Positions 7,608 to 15,875 of a stretch of 37,929 bases of DNA are shown piece by piece. The notes beneath the pieces were generated by a model, which had not been told where the DNA came from, did no database searches, and saw only the letters and a list, made by a program, of their open reading frames with translations. This DNA comes from an uncultured Lentisphaerota bacterium. GTDB lineage: Bacteria; Verrucomicrobiota; Kiritimatiellia; RFP12; UBA1067. The position numbers and the translations under genes were made by a program. The stretch spans positions 1 through 37,929 of the forward strand of contig ONVK01000025.1 in the NCBI GenBank assembly GCA_900321255.1. Reading direction: 5' to 3'. The stretch's first letter is position 1. Every line of letters begins with the position of its first letter.

Positions 7608-10600
7608 TTACTCACCAAGCGCCTCGGCCCATTTCGCGTCGAGGCGCTTTTCGCTTACCGGGATCGCCGCGCGGACTTCTGGCGCGAAGACGGAGACGCG
7701 GAATTCCTCTACCATCCAGCGGTATTCCGCGAGCGCGTCGCGGTTTGCAATCTTCGGCCCTTTGCCGAGAATCGCCTCGCGGTATTGCTCCCAGTAAGGC
7801 GCGACGCGCGATTCCTTCGCTCTGTCTCCAGATGGATTGGACCTTGCGCGGTCGATGCGGACGCGAACGCCGCGAAGGTAGCGGTCGTAGTGTTTAAGCC
7901 GCTCTGGCGGAACGGCCTTGAGAAACCCAGGGAACACGAGCCATGCAAGCTGCGTTTCCACCGCGTCGTAGATGTCTTCGGCTGGCGCGGCAGTCTCAAG
8001 CCGATCCGCGCACTCCGCGGCCGATTCGAGGATGGACGAGAAAAGGGCCGACAGTTCCGCCCTTGCCGCGTCAATTGCGCCGCGCCGCTCCCTGAGGCGC
8101 GTCTCGAAGTCTTCCTTGGACCGTATTGGCGCGAGGCCTTCGACTGCGCCCTTGCGTATCGCCGCCCAGAGAAGGTCGTCTGCGATGCGCGACCGCTCGT
8201 AGCCAATCGTGCCGAGGTAGAGCCCCGCCGAAAGAGGCAGGCGGTTCGTCGCAAAGGAAGGGCGCGTGTGCTGCGTGAGACGCAGGAAGAATAGCCGGAC
8301 TACGCCTGCTTCGTGCGCGCGCGCGGCATCGTCCGCCGACTTGAAGAGCTTGATCCTCACGCCGTCGCCTTCGTCTGAAAGCGCGGGATAGTGCGTGAGC
8401 GTCCACCCTGCCGACGAATCCGTCTGCTTTTCGGCGATCGTCCCGAAGTCCCAGTCCGCGTGCTTCTCGTCGTTGTGCGGCGACGATGCGCTTGCGCTTC
8501 GCCCGCCGACGCCTGCGGCGGCAAGGGCCGCGTCGAGGTCGCGCGTCTCCGCCAGGATTTTGCCGTCTTCGTCCTTGATGCGGTATCGGACGAGCAGGTG
8601 CGGCGGATATTTCACGTTCTCCCACGCCGTCGCGGGAATCGCGATGCCGTTGTGCGTTTTAAGGACTTCGCGCACTGCGTCGACGAGCGGCTTTTCCCCA
8701 GGCGAGAGAAGAGGGGCTATTATTGCCACCGTGTCCGAAATTGGCGAGACGACGCGCCGCAGCGAAGACGGAAGGACGCCGAGAAGGAACGCGAGCTTTT
8801 CGGGGAGTGCCCCTGGCACGAGCCAGTCGGCGCTCCAGAGCTTCAGCACCGCCGCGTCTGACTTCCTGACCGTGCACGTTATGCCGTCGCGCTCGGGGTC
8901 GTCCGGCGTGTGGCGATAGGACAGCGCAAGCTTTACGCCGCCTATGCGTATCGAGTCGGGAAAAGCCGCGGACGAGACGCCGACCTTCGGGAGCCACTGC
9001 CGCTTGTCGAGGCGGAAGCGCGACTTCTCCTCGTCCGTCGCCACGCGAAGCCATTTGACGAGGTCTCGCGTCGACACGATTTCGCGCGGAATCGCCTCGT
9101 CGAAATGTTGGACAAGCGCGTTCGCGTCGAAAAGCTCCGGGCGGCGCAGTCGTTCGGCGCGCTTCTTTATCTCGCCTATCAGCGCGGCGTTCTCGCGGAC
9201 CAAAGGCGGCGGATGCGGGAACTCTCCCATTGCAAGCCCGTGGAGAAGGAACATCTGCCGCGAAAGCGTGGGGTCGATGCGGCTGTAGTCGCGTCGCCTC
9301 GCGGGGACGATCACGAGCCCGTAGAGCGTGACCTGCTCGGTTGCGCGGACGAAGCCGTTTTCCGCGTCCCATTCGGGCGAACGGTAGCTGTGCTTCGCGA
9401 TGTCGCCCGCAAGCGGCTCTATCCAGCGGACGTCTATCTCGGCGGCGTTTCGCGCGAAGAGGCGAGAGGTGTCGACGAGCTCGCCTGCGACGATCCATTC
9501 GGGGGAATTGTTTGATTGTCCAAGTGCTTTATTGCCTGATTGGCGCGGCGGCCTGGCAGAAGAACGCCTCTTCCCCAGGACCGAGGAAGGGTGGAGCGCA
9601 AATCTCAGCGCGTGTGCGCCGCGGTAGCCGTTCGTCTCGGGGTCGAGATGTCCGATGCGGGCGAGAAGCCCTGTTAGAAGCGCACGATGCAGCGCGTCAG
9701 GACCGCCGTTGTCGCTTTCAATGTCGAGGCCAAGGTGCTTTGAGAGGTCCGTAAGTTGTCTCACGAGATCGCGCCATTCGCGCATCTTCGGATACGAGAG
9801 GTATGTCTTTGGCGCAAGTTTCCTCAGCTGCGTCTGCGAAAGTTCCTTCGACTTTTCGTCCCACCACTTCCAGAGCTTCAGCGTGCCGAGGAAGTCTGAT
9901 CCAGTAACGCGGAATTGCGCGTGCGCCTGGTCCGCCTTCTCCTTCTCGTCGACTGGGCGTCGCTTCGGGTCGTCGCAGCTCATCGCCGCGACAATCGGGA
10001 GCGCCGACGGAAGAGTCGCGAACTGCGACGCCGCGAGCAGCATCCTCGCAAGGCGCGGCTCTACCGGGATCCGCGCGAGCTTGCGGCCTGTCGCGGTGAG
10101 TGCGATGTCGTGGTCCGCGTCGTGGCGTATCGCGCCGAGTTCGAGAAGTTCCCTTAGCCCCTCGCGTATCATCGTCGGCCTCGGCGGGTCGATGAAGGGG
10201 AAGTTCTCGATGTTCCCGAGCCGCAGGTCGAGCATAGTCAGTATCACGCCCGCAAGCGACGACCGCAGCACTTCCGGCGGCGTGTACGCTTCGCGCGATT
10301 CGAAGTCTTTTTCCGAGTAGAGCCGTATGCAGGTGCCCGGGCCGAGACGTCCGCACCGACCCGCGCGCTGACGCGCCGACGCCTGCGAGACGGGCTCGAT
10401 CTGGAGCCGCTGCACCTGCGTTCTGTGGACATAGCGAGAGATGCGCGCGAGACCCGAGTCGACTACGGCGCGGATGCCGGGAATCGTCACCGAGGTCTCG
10501 GCTACGTTCGTCGCGAGTATCACGCGGCGTTTCTGCGAGGGGCGGAACGCCCTCTGCTGTTCGGCTGCGGGAAGCGACGCGAGAAGGGGAATCGTCTCGT

Positions 10601-11354
10601 CGTCGCGGTGGAACTGGCTCCTCTGGAGATAGTCCGCCGCCTCGCGTATGTCGCGCTCCCCAGGGAGGAACACGAGCACGTCGTCCCGTGGTGGGAGAGT
10701 CCGTATCGCGGCGGAGATTTCGCGCGGAAGGTCCGCTTCCTCGCCGTCGGAGGGTTCGCGGTACTGTATTTCGATGGGGAAGAGGCGTCCGGGCACGGAA
10801 AGCGTCGGCGCGCCGCCGAAGAACTGCGAGAAGCGTTCCGTGTCCAAGGTCGCGGACGAGACTATCACCTTGAGGTCGCGGCGCTTCTCCAGGATGCGCT
10901 TGAGGATCCCGAGAAGGAAGTCGACGTTGAGCGAACGCTCGTGCGCCTCGTCGACGATGATCGTGTCGTATGCGCGAAGAAGCGGATCTGAGCGCGTCTC
11001 CGCGAGAAGGACGCCGTCCGTCATGAACTTGACGCGCGTCAAGTCGGAGATTTTTCTCCCGAAGCGGTGCTGGTAGCCGATGATGCCGCCGACGGGCGAC
11101 TTCAGCTCGTCCGCGACGCGCTCTGCGACCGTCACTGCTGCGAGGCGTCGCGGCTGCGTGCATGCGATGCGCCGGCCGTTCTTCCCGCGCCCGAGCTCCA
11201 TCGCCATCTTCGGGAGCTGCGTCGTCTTGCCTGAGCCCGTGTCGCCGCAGACGATGACGACGGGGTTCTTTTCCATGAGCGCAAGGATTTCCTCCCGATG
11301 TTCGCAGATCGGAAGTCCTTCCTGGTAGTTGAGCTCAATCTCGCCGCCGTCCAT
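7608..11354 (-). CDS. hrpA: ATP-dependent RNA helicase HrpA (DEAH box)
   Basis: The 1248-residue product is close to the usual HrpA length (about 1300). Motifs in order: GDTGSGKTTQ (37-46), DEAH (135-138), SAT (167-169), QRAGRCGR (329-336), then the OB-fold and large DUF3418-type C-terminal region. HrpA unwinds RNA in an ATP-dependent manner and has been linked to mRNA processing and ribosome rescue. Residues about 597-617 are a Ser/Arg/Asn-rich insertion (RSSARPPRQ, GNKALGQSNN) between the family blocks LHPSSVLGK and PEWIVAGELVDTSRLFAR. Part of it is encoded by an 8-bp degenerate tandem repeat (9507-9546). The start codon lies 9 nt after a TGGTATAAT box with no Shine-Dalgarno, implying a leaderless message. 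Confidence 0.95.
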   Translation of the reverse strand: MDGGEIELNYQEGLPICEHREEILALMEKNPVVIVCGDTGSGKTTQLPKMAMELGRGKNGRRIACTQPRRLAAVTVAERVADELKSPVGGIIGYQHRFGRKISDLTRVKFMTDGVLLAETRSDPLLRAYDTIIVDEAHERSLNVDFLLGILKRILEKRRDLKVIVSSATLDTERFSQFFGGAPTLSVPGRLFPIEIQYREPSDGEEADLPREISAAIRTLPPRDDVLVFLPGERDIREAADYLQRSQFHRDDETIPLLASLPAAEQQRAFRPSQKRRVILATNVAETSVTIPGIRAVVDSGLARISRYVHRTQVQRLQIEPVSQASARQRAGRCGRLGPGTCIRLYSEKDFESREAYTPPEVLRSSLAGVILTMLDLRLGNIENFPFIDPPRPTMIREGLRELLELGAIRHDADHDIALTATGRKLARIPVEPRLARMLLAASQFATLPSALPIVAAMSCDDPKRRPVDEKEKADQAHAQFRVTGSDFLGTLKLWKWWDEKSKELSQTQLRKLAPKTYLSYPKMREWRDLVRQLTDLSKHLGLDIESDNGGPDALHRALLTGLLARIGHLDPETNGYRGAHALRFALHPSSVLGKRRSSARPPRQSGNKALGQSNNSPEWIVAGELVDTSRLFARNAAEIDVRWIEPLAGDIAKHSYRSPEWDAENGFVRATEQVTLYGLVIVPARRRDYSRIDPTLSRQMFLLHGLAMGEFPHPPPLVRENAALIGEIKKRAERLRRPELFDANALVQHFDEAIPREIVSTRDLVKWLRVATDEEKSRFRLDKRQWLPKVGVSSAAFPDSIRIGGVKLALSYRHTPDDPERDGITCTVRKSDAAVLKLWSADWLVPGALPEKLAFLLGVLPSSLRRVVSPISDTVAIIAPLLSPGEKPLVDAVREVLKTHNGIAIPATAWENVKYPPHLLVRYRIKDEDGKILAETRDLDAALAAAGVGGRSASASSPHNDEKHADWDFGTIAEKQTDSSAGWTLTHYPALSDEGDGVRIKLFKSADDAARAHEAGVVRLFFLRLTQHTRPSFATNRLPLSAGLYLGTIGYERSRIADDLLWAAIRKGAVEGLAPIRSKEDFETRLRERRGAIDAARAELSALFSSILESAAECADRLETAAPAEDIYDAVETQLAWLVFPGFLKAVPPERLKHYDRYLRGVRVRIDRARSNPSGDRAKESRVAPYWEQYREAILGKGPKIANRDALAEYRWMVEEFRVSVFAPEVRAAIPVSEKRLDAKWAEALGE
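7617..7651 (+). terminator. Terminator hairpin embedded in the 3' end of hrpA
   Basis: A perfect 10-bp inverted repeat, AAGCGCCTCG (7617-7626) with CGAGGCGCTT (7640-7649), loop 13 nt, ends in a short TTTT run on the + strand. It starts 16 nt after the DUF4340 stop and lies wholly within the last codons of hrpA on the other strand, so it can end the ABC operon while coding for the helicase C-terminus. Confidence 0.6.
9507..9546 (+). repeat. Degenerate 8-bp tandem repeat inside hrpA
   Basis: Five consecutive octamers read ATTGTTTG, ATTGTCCA, AGTGCTTT, ATTGCCTG, ATTGGCGC. The stretch is visibly more AT-rich than its surroundings and is translated in frame (minus strand) as part of a family-atypical insertion in the helicase. 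Confidence 0.6.
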
Positions 11355-11363
11355 GCGGACGAT

Positions 11364-11372
11364 ATTATACCA
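11364..11372 (-). promoter_or_regulatory. Extended -10 promoter of hrpA (leaderless type)
   Basis: Read on the minus strand this is a perfect TGGTATAAT. Only 9 nt separate the box from the A of the hrpA ATG (11354), so transcription should start within about 0-3 nt of the start codon. It is divergent to the promoter at 11412. Confidence 0.72.
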
Positions 11373-11411
11373 TTTAGGGTAAAATTCGTGATGCGCGGTT
11401 CGCCGGGAATG

Positions 11412-11420
11412 TGGTAAAAT
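11412..11420 (+). promoter_or_regulatory. Extended -10 promoter of the GH127-like gene
   Basis: TGGTAAAAT, one base off the common TGGTATAAT form, 44 nt before the ATG at 11465. No good -35. Divergent from the hrpA promoter about 40 bp away. Confidence 0.6.
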
Positions 11421-11464
11421 AGATATTTAATCGAAGTCAAATGATACGGGAAAGGGTTGCGGAA

Positions 11465-13477
11465 ATGAAAAAATGCGTTGTCGCTGCGGCGGTTGTCGCC
11501 GTTGGGAGTTGTGCCTTTGCGGGTGCAGCGGAGAGACTCGACTATCCGATAAAGAACGCGTCGTTCGCGTCTGCGCGGGCAACGGGCGGGTTCTGGTTCG
11601 ACCGGCTGGAGACGAACCGCCTCTCCACCCTCGCGACCGACTGGGCGAAGTGCGCCGAGACGCCGCGCATCGCGAACCTGACGAACGCCGCCGCGCGCGC
11701 CCTCGGCACGTTCAGCGGAAATCCCTTCGACGACTCCGACGTCTACAAGGTAATGGAAGGAACGGCGTATGTCCTCGCGCAGCATCCCGACGAGGAACTT
11801 GGGCACAAGCTCGACTGGCTGATTGGCCAGGTTGCGAAGGCGCAGGAGCCGGACGGCTATCTCTACTCGGCGCGGACGCTCGGCTTCAATCTCTCCGCCC
11901 CGGACAGGAAGGCGTGGAGTGTCGCAATGATGGGGCCGGTGCGCTGGAGCAATCTCTCCAATTCGCACGAGCTATACAACTTGGGGCACATGATAGAGGC
12001 GGCGGTGGCGCGTTTCGAGGCGTCCGGCAAGACAGACTTCCTCGATGTCGCCCGCCGCGCGGCTGATTTGATGTGCCGCACGTTCGGCAACGGGCCGACG
12101 CAGATAAAGGAGACCGCGGGCCATCAGGAGGTGGAGCTCGCCCTCGCGAAGCTCTACCGCGCCACGGGCGAGAGGAAGTATCTCGACCTCGCCAAGTTCT
12201 TCCTCGACATGCGCGGCCGGAAGGACCTGCGCACGACATGGGGCGCAGACCGCCAGGACCACGAACCGGTCGTGGAGCAGAAGACCGCGATAGGGCACGC
12301 CGTGCGCGCCGGCTACATGTACTGCGGCATGGCCGATGTCGCCGCGCTCTCAGGTGACAAGTCGTATCAGGAGGCGATCGACCGGATATGGGAGGATGTC
12401 GTCGGCGGACAGCTATACCTCACCGGCGGCATCGGGGCGCGCCACGGTTTCAATCATCCGAAGTACGGGCACATGTGGGAGGCGTTCAACGGAGCGTACG
12501 ATCTGCCGAACGACAGCGGCGAGGCGTATCTCGAGACGTGCGCAGCGATAGCGAACATGCTCTGGAACGACAGGATGTTCCGCGCGAAGGGCGATGCGAA
12601 GTACATTGACGTCCTCGAGCGGACGCTCTACAACGGCTTCCTTTCCGGCATCTCTCTTTCGGGCGACGAGTTCTTCTATCCGAACCCGCTCGCGTCGAAG
12701 GGCGGATACAAGCGCTCTAAGTGGTTTGGCTGCTCGTGCTGCCCGGTGAACGACGTACGCTTCATCCCGCAGGTGCCGTCGATGGCCTATGCGTCGAAGA
12801 AAGGCGTCGTGTACTGGAATCTCTTCGTGGAAGGCGAGGCGACCATAAGCTATAACGACGACGCTGCCGGTGGATTTGTGCGTGTGCGGCAGAAGACGGA
12901 CTATCCTTGGAGCGGCCGCGCAGAGCTTGTCGTCCTAGAGCCTGGGCCAGGCGCCTCGCAGGACTGGAGCGCCGCGGTTGCGCTCAAGGTCCGCATCCCC
13001 GGCTGGGCGCGCGGACGCCCTGTGCCAAGCGATCTCTATGTCCAGACGTCTCCCTCGTCCGCTTCCGACGTTTCGCTTTCCGTCAACGGCGAGCGCGTTG
13101 CGGCCAAGGTCGGCGACGACGGCTATGTGATGATAGAGCGCAAGTGGAAGGTCGGCGACAAGGTCGCACTTGAGCTCCCGATGCCGGTGAAGCGCATCCG
13201 CGCGAACGAGAAGGTTGCCGCGGACCGCGGGCGTCTCGCCGTGGAGCGCGGCCCGGTCGTCTACTGCGCCGAGGGCTTCGACAACGGCGGCAAGGCGTAT
13301 GGCGCCGTTCTGCCCGCCGACGCGACGTTCGAGGACACGACGATTTCGATAGGGGACAAGACGTTCCCCGCGCTCAAGGCGTCGAACGGGCTCGTGCTCA
13401 TACCGTACTTCCTCTGGGGCAACCGCGAGCCAGGCAACGAACTCCAGGTGTGGTTTGCGGAAAAGCCGCAGATGTAG
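11465..13477 (+). CDS. Secreted GH127-type beta-L-arabinofuranosidase
   Basis: Starting at the ATG at 11465 gives a textbook signal peptide (KK, a Val/Ala core, cleavage after SCAFA) and 670 residues; an in-frame ATG at 11441 would add eight residues before it. The body is the GH127 (former DUF1680) fold: KVMEGTAYVLAQHP, QEPDGYL, NSHELYNLGHM, and the zinc site. In the structurally known HypBA1 the zinc ligands are one Glu and three Cys, one Cys being the nucleophile. The equivalents here are E357 and C359 (in ETC) and C425/C426 (in GCSCCP), all present. It should release L-arabinofuranose from plant-type glycans in the periplasm or outside. GH146 relatives share these residues, so the exact linkage is uncertain. 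Confidence 0.88.
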   Translation: MKKCVVAAAVVAVGSCAFAGAAERLDYPIKNASFASARATGGFWFDRLETNRLSTLATDWAKCAETPRIANLTNAAARALGTFSGNPFDDSDVYKVMEGTAYVLAQHPDEELGHKLDWLIGQVAKAQEPDGYLYSARTLGFNLSAPDRKAWSVAMMGPVRWSNLSNSHELYNLGHMIEAAVARFEASGKTDFLDVARRAADLMCRTFGNGPTQIKETAGHQEVELALAKLYRATGERKYLDLAKFFLDMRGRKDLRTTWGADRQDHEPVVEQKTAIGHAVRAGYMYCGMADVAALSGDKSYQEAIDRIWEDVVGGQLYLTGGIGARHGFNHPKYGHMWEAFNGAYDLPNDSGEAYLETCAAIANMLWNDRMFRAKGDAKYIDVLERTLYNGFLSGISLSGDEFFYPNPLASKGGYKRSKWFGCSCCPVNDVRFIPQVPSMAYASKKGVVYWNLFVEGEATISYNDDAAGGFVRVRQKTDYPWSGRAELVVLEPGPGASQDWSAAVALKVRIPGWARGRPVPSDLYVQTSPSSASDVSLSVNGERVAAKVGDDGYVMIERKWKVGDKVALELPMPVKRIRANEKVAADRGRLAVERGPVVYCAEGFDNGGKAYGAVLPADATFEDTTISIGDKTFPALKASNGLVLIPYFLWGNREPGNELQVWFAEKPQM

Positions 13478-13488
13478 CGCCGCCAATA

Positions 13489-13497
13489 TGCTATAAT
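13489..13497 (+). promoter_or_regulatory. Extended -10 promoter (TGCTATAAT), leaderless type
   Basis: TGCTATAAT ends 8 nt before the ATG at 13506. There is no room for a Shine-Dalgarno between a normal transcription start and the start codon. Confidence 0.62.
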
Positions 13498-13505
13498 ATG
13501 CGGAT

Positions 13506-14417
13506 ATGAAACCCACATTGGTAGTGTTGGCCGCGGGCATGGGCTCGCGTTACGGTGGCTTGAAGCAGGTCGATCCTGTCGGTCCTTCCGGCGAGGCGAT
13601 CCTCGACTATTCCGTCTTCGACGCTCTTCGCGGCGGATTCGGCAAGGTCGTGTTTGTCATAAGGCATGACTTCGAAGCCGAGTTCAAGGAGAAGATCGGC
13701 CGCAAGTTCGAGTCTATGATTCCTGTTGACTACTGCTATCAGGACATAGCCGACCTGCCGGCGCCGTACACCGTTCCCGCCGGCCGCACGAAGCCGTGGG
13801 GCACCGCGCATGCGACGCGCGCGGCCCGCAACGTTGTCGACGGACCCTTTGCCGTAATCAACGCCGACGACTTCTACGGTCGCGACGCCTTTGCGAAGCT
13901 CGCGGCGTTTCTCTCCTCCGCGCCCGCCGACGACGGTAAGATGCACCTCGCCATGGTCGGCTTCAGGCTTGACCTCACGCTCAGCGAAAACGGCAGCGTC
14001 GCGCGCGGCATCTGCGACATCGCGCCGGACGGCAAGCTGCGCGGCGTCACCGAGATGACGAAGCTCGTCAAGGTGGGAGACATCGCCGAGAACCGCGAGG
14101 ACGAGGCGAATCCCGTGAAGGTTCCCCTCGACTCGCGCGTCTCCATGAACTTCTGGGGCTTCCCCGCCGGTCTCTTCGCAGAGCTCGAGGAGCGCTTCCC
14201 GAAGTGGCTCGCCGTGAACGGCTCGAAGGAGAAGAGCGAATGGTACATTCCGTTCGTCGTCGACGAGCTCGTCCGCGAAGGCAAGGCCGACTGCTGCGTC
14301 CTTCCCACCGACTCGAGCTGGTTCGGCGTCACGTACCGCGACGACAAGCCGCGTGTCATGGAGTCGATCCGTGCGCTCGTCGATGCAGGCGAATATCCGT
14401 CCAATCTCTTTGCATAG
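13506..14417 (+). CDS. Nucleotidyltransferase, sugar-nucleotide pyrophosphorylase-like
   Basis: The 303-residue protein opens with the nucleotide-binding loop LAAGMGSRYGGLKQ (8-21), followed by the GEAILDYSVFDAL sugar-1-phosphate region and the INADDFYG (119-126) metal/nucleotide motif of the NTP_transferase fold. GRTKPWGTAHA (94-104) is the usual product-contact loop. Such enzymes join an NTP and a sugar phosphate to give an NDP-sugar in the cytoplasm; the sugar cannot be told. The start codon is 8 nt after a -10 box, so translation is probably leaderless. It may be co-transcribed with alaS, 45 nt downstream; that gap contains a small hairpin (GGCCG/CGGCC, 14429-14441). Confidence 0.85.
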   Translation: MKPTLVVLAAGMGSRYGGLKQVDPVGPSGEAILDYSVFDALRGGFGKVVFVIRHDFEAEFKEKIGRKFESMIPVDYCYQDIADLPAPYTVPAGRTKPWGTAHATRAARNVVDGPFAVINADDFYGRDAFAKLAAFLSSAPADDGKMHLAMVGFRLDLTLSENGSVARGICDIAPDGKLRGVTEMTKLVKVGDIAENREDEANPVKVPLDSRVSMNFWGFPAGLFAELEERFPKWLAVNGSKEKSEWYIPFVVDELVREGKADCCVLPTDSSWFGVTYRDDKPRVMESIRALVDAGEYPSNLFA

Positions 14418-14462
14418 CTTCTGCCGTGGGCCGAAGCGGCCGGTTGATCCAAGGAACATCAA

Positions 14463-15875
14463 ATGAAGAATCTCACTGCGGACGAACTCCGCGACAAGTA
14501 CCTTAAGTTTTTCGAGTCCAAGGGGCACACGATCATCCCCGGCGCGTCGGTTATCCCGGAGAACGACCCGACGGTCCTCTTCACGACGGCGGGCATGCAC
14601 CCGCTCGTCCCGTACCTGATGGGCGCGATGGAGCATCCCGCCGGAACGCGCCTCACCGACGTCCAGAAGTGCGTCAGGACTGGCGATATCGACGAGGTGG
14701 GCGATGCGGCGCACTTGACGTTCTTCGAGATGCTTGGCAACTGGTCCCTGAACGACTACTTTAAGAAGGAGGCAATCTCCTGGAGCTACGAGTTCCTCAC
14801 CGAACACCTCGGCTTCAAGCCCGAACAGCTCAATGTCACGGTGTTCCGCGGTGAGGGCAAGGAGGGAGAGGACGGCTATATCCCCGCCGATGAAGAGGCG
14901 GTCGAGATTTGGAAGTCGCTTGGGATCCCCGAGGAGCGCATCTTCCGCCTGCCGCGCGAGGACAACTGGTGGGGGCCTGCGGGAACTACCGGCCCTTGCG
15001 GTCCCGACACCGAGATGTTCATCGACACGGGCAAGGAGAAGTGCGGCCCCGATTGCCGCCCTGGCTGCCACTGCGGGAAGTACATCGAAATCTGGAACGA
15101 CGTCTTCATGCAGTACAACAAGAACGAGGAGGGCAAGTTCGTCCCGCTCGGGCGCCACAACGTCGACACTGGCATGGGCGTCGAGCGCACCATCTGCATG
15201 ATGAGCGGTGCGCCGACCGTCTACGACACCGAGATCTTCGCGCCGATCATGGCGGCGATTGACGAGCTGCGCTCTAGGGGTCAGGGGTCAGGGGCCAGTG
15301 GCCAGTTGTCCGATGAGGATGTCCTGAAGGCTCGCAGGATCATCGCCGACCACATGAGGACAGCGACGTTCATCCTCTGCGACCCGAAGGGCAGCGTGAA
15401 GCCCGGGAACATCGGCGCCAACTACGTCCTGCGCCGCCTTATCCGCCGCGCTGTCCGCTACGCTCGCATGCTCGGGATCGGCGAGGGCTTCACCGTGAAG
15501 CTCGCAGAGGTCATCTGCGACAAGTACAAGCACGTCTATCCCGAGCTCGCGCAGAATTTGGCGCAGTGCCGCCTTGACCTCGAGGCCGAGGAGAAGCGCT
15601 TCAACGCGACTCTCGACAAGGGAGAGGCGATGTACAAGAAGGTCGCCGAGCAGCTTAAGCTCCACGGCCAGTCGCAGATCAGCGGCAAGACGGCGTTCAA
15701 GCTCTACGACACCTTCGGCTTCCCGCTCGAGATGACGTCGAGATGGCGACGAAGGACGGACTTACGGTCGACAAGGAAGGTTTCGACGAGGCGAACCGCA
15801 AGCACCAGGAGCTTTCGCGCACCACGAGCGCTGGCTCGTTCAAGGCGGGACTTCAGGACAACAGCGAGGTCGTGA
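14463..15875 (+). CDS. alaS: Alanyl-tRNA synthetase, N-terminal part (frameshifted)
   Basis: AlaRS charges tRNA-Ala. The aminoacylation domain is complete: FFESKGHTIIPGAS, FTTAGMHPLVPYL, KCVRTGDIDEVGD, TFFEMLGNWS, NVDTGMGVERT. A Cys-rich CGPDCRPGCHCGKY (near residue 200) marks the short AlaRS branch that lacks the C-terminal C-Ala domain. Residues about 272-283 (RGQGSGASGQL) come from a 7-bp repeat. The frame is correct up to about 15737 (LYDTFGFPLEMT) and then runs out of frame to a stop at 15873; the proper continuation is in the next entry. One base appears to be missing near 15736. A ribosome site AAGGAAC lies 7-13 nt before the ATG. The intact protein would be about 612 residues. Confidence 0.88.
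   Translation: MKNLTADELRDKYLKFFESKGHTIIPGASVIPENDPTVLFTTAGMHPLVPYLMGAMEHPAGTRLTDVQKCVRTGDIDEVGDAAHLTFFEMLGNWSLNDYFKKEAISWSYEFLTEHLGFKPEQLNVTVFRGEGKEGEDGYIPADEEAVEIWKSLGIPEERIFRLPREDNWWGPAGTTGPCGPDTEMFIDTGKEKCGPDCRPGCHCGKYIEIWNDVFMQYNKNEEGKFVPLGRHNVDTGMGVERTICMMSGAPTVYDTEIFAPIMAAIDELRSRGQGSGASGQLSDEDVLKARRIIADHMRTATFILCDPKGSVKPGNIGANYVLRRLIRRAVRYARMLGIGEGFTVKLAEVICDKYKHVYPELAQNLAQCRLDLEAEEKRFNATLDKGEAMYKKVAEQLKLHGQSQISGKTAFKLYDTFGFPLEMTSRWRRRTDLRSTRKVSTRRTASTRSFRAPRALARSRRDFRTTARS
15277..15311 (+). repeat. Degenerate 7-bp tandem repeat inside alaS
   Basis: Five heptamers: GGGGTCA, GGGGTCA, GGGGCCA, GTGGCCA, GTTGTCC. The repeat is translated in frame between the catalytic core and the tRNA-recognition domain of AlaRS. 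It resembles the heptamer array between accD and accA (30400-30448). Confidence 0.65.

Noticed and set aside
15277..15311. Heptamer repeats as a CRISPR or phage attachment site
   Set aside because: Units are 7 bp with no spacers, and no cas or integrase gene is beside them (xerC is about 9 kb away and looks like the housekeeping enzyme).
15730..15745. Programmed frameshifting in alaS
   Set aside because: No slippery heptamer at the junction; a single missing base restores the family sequence exactly.
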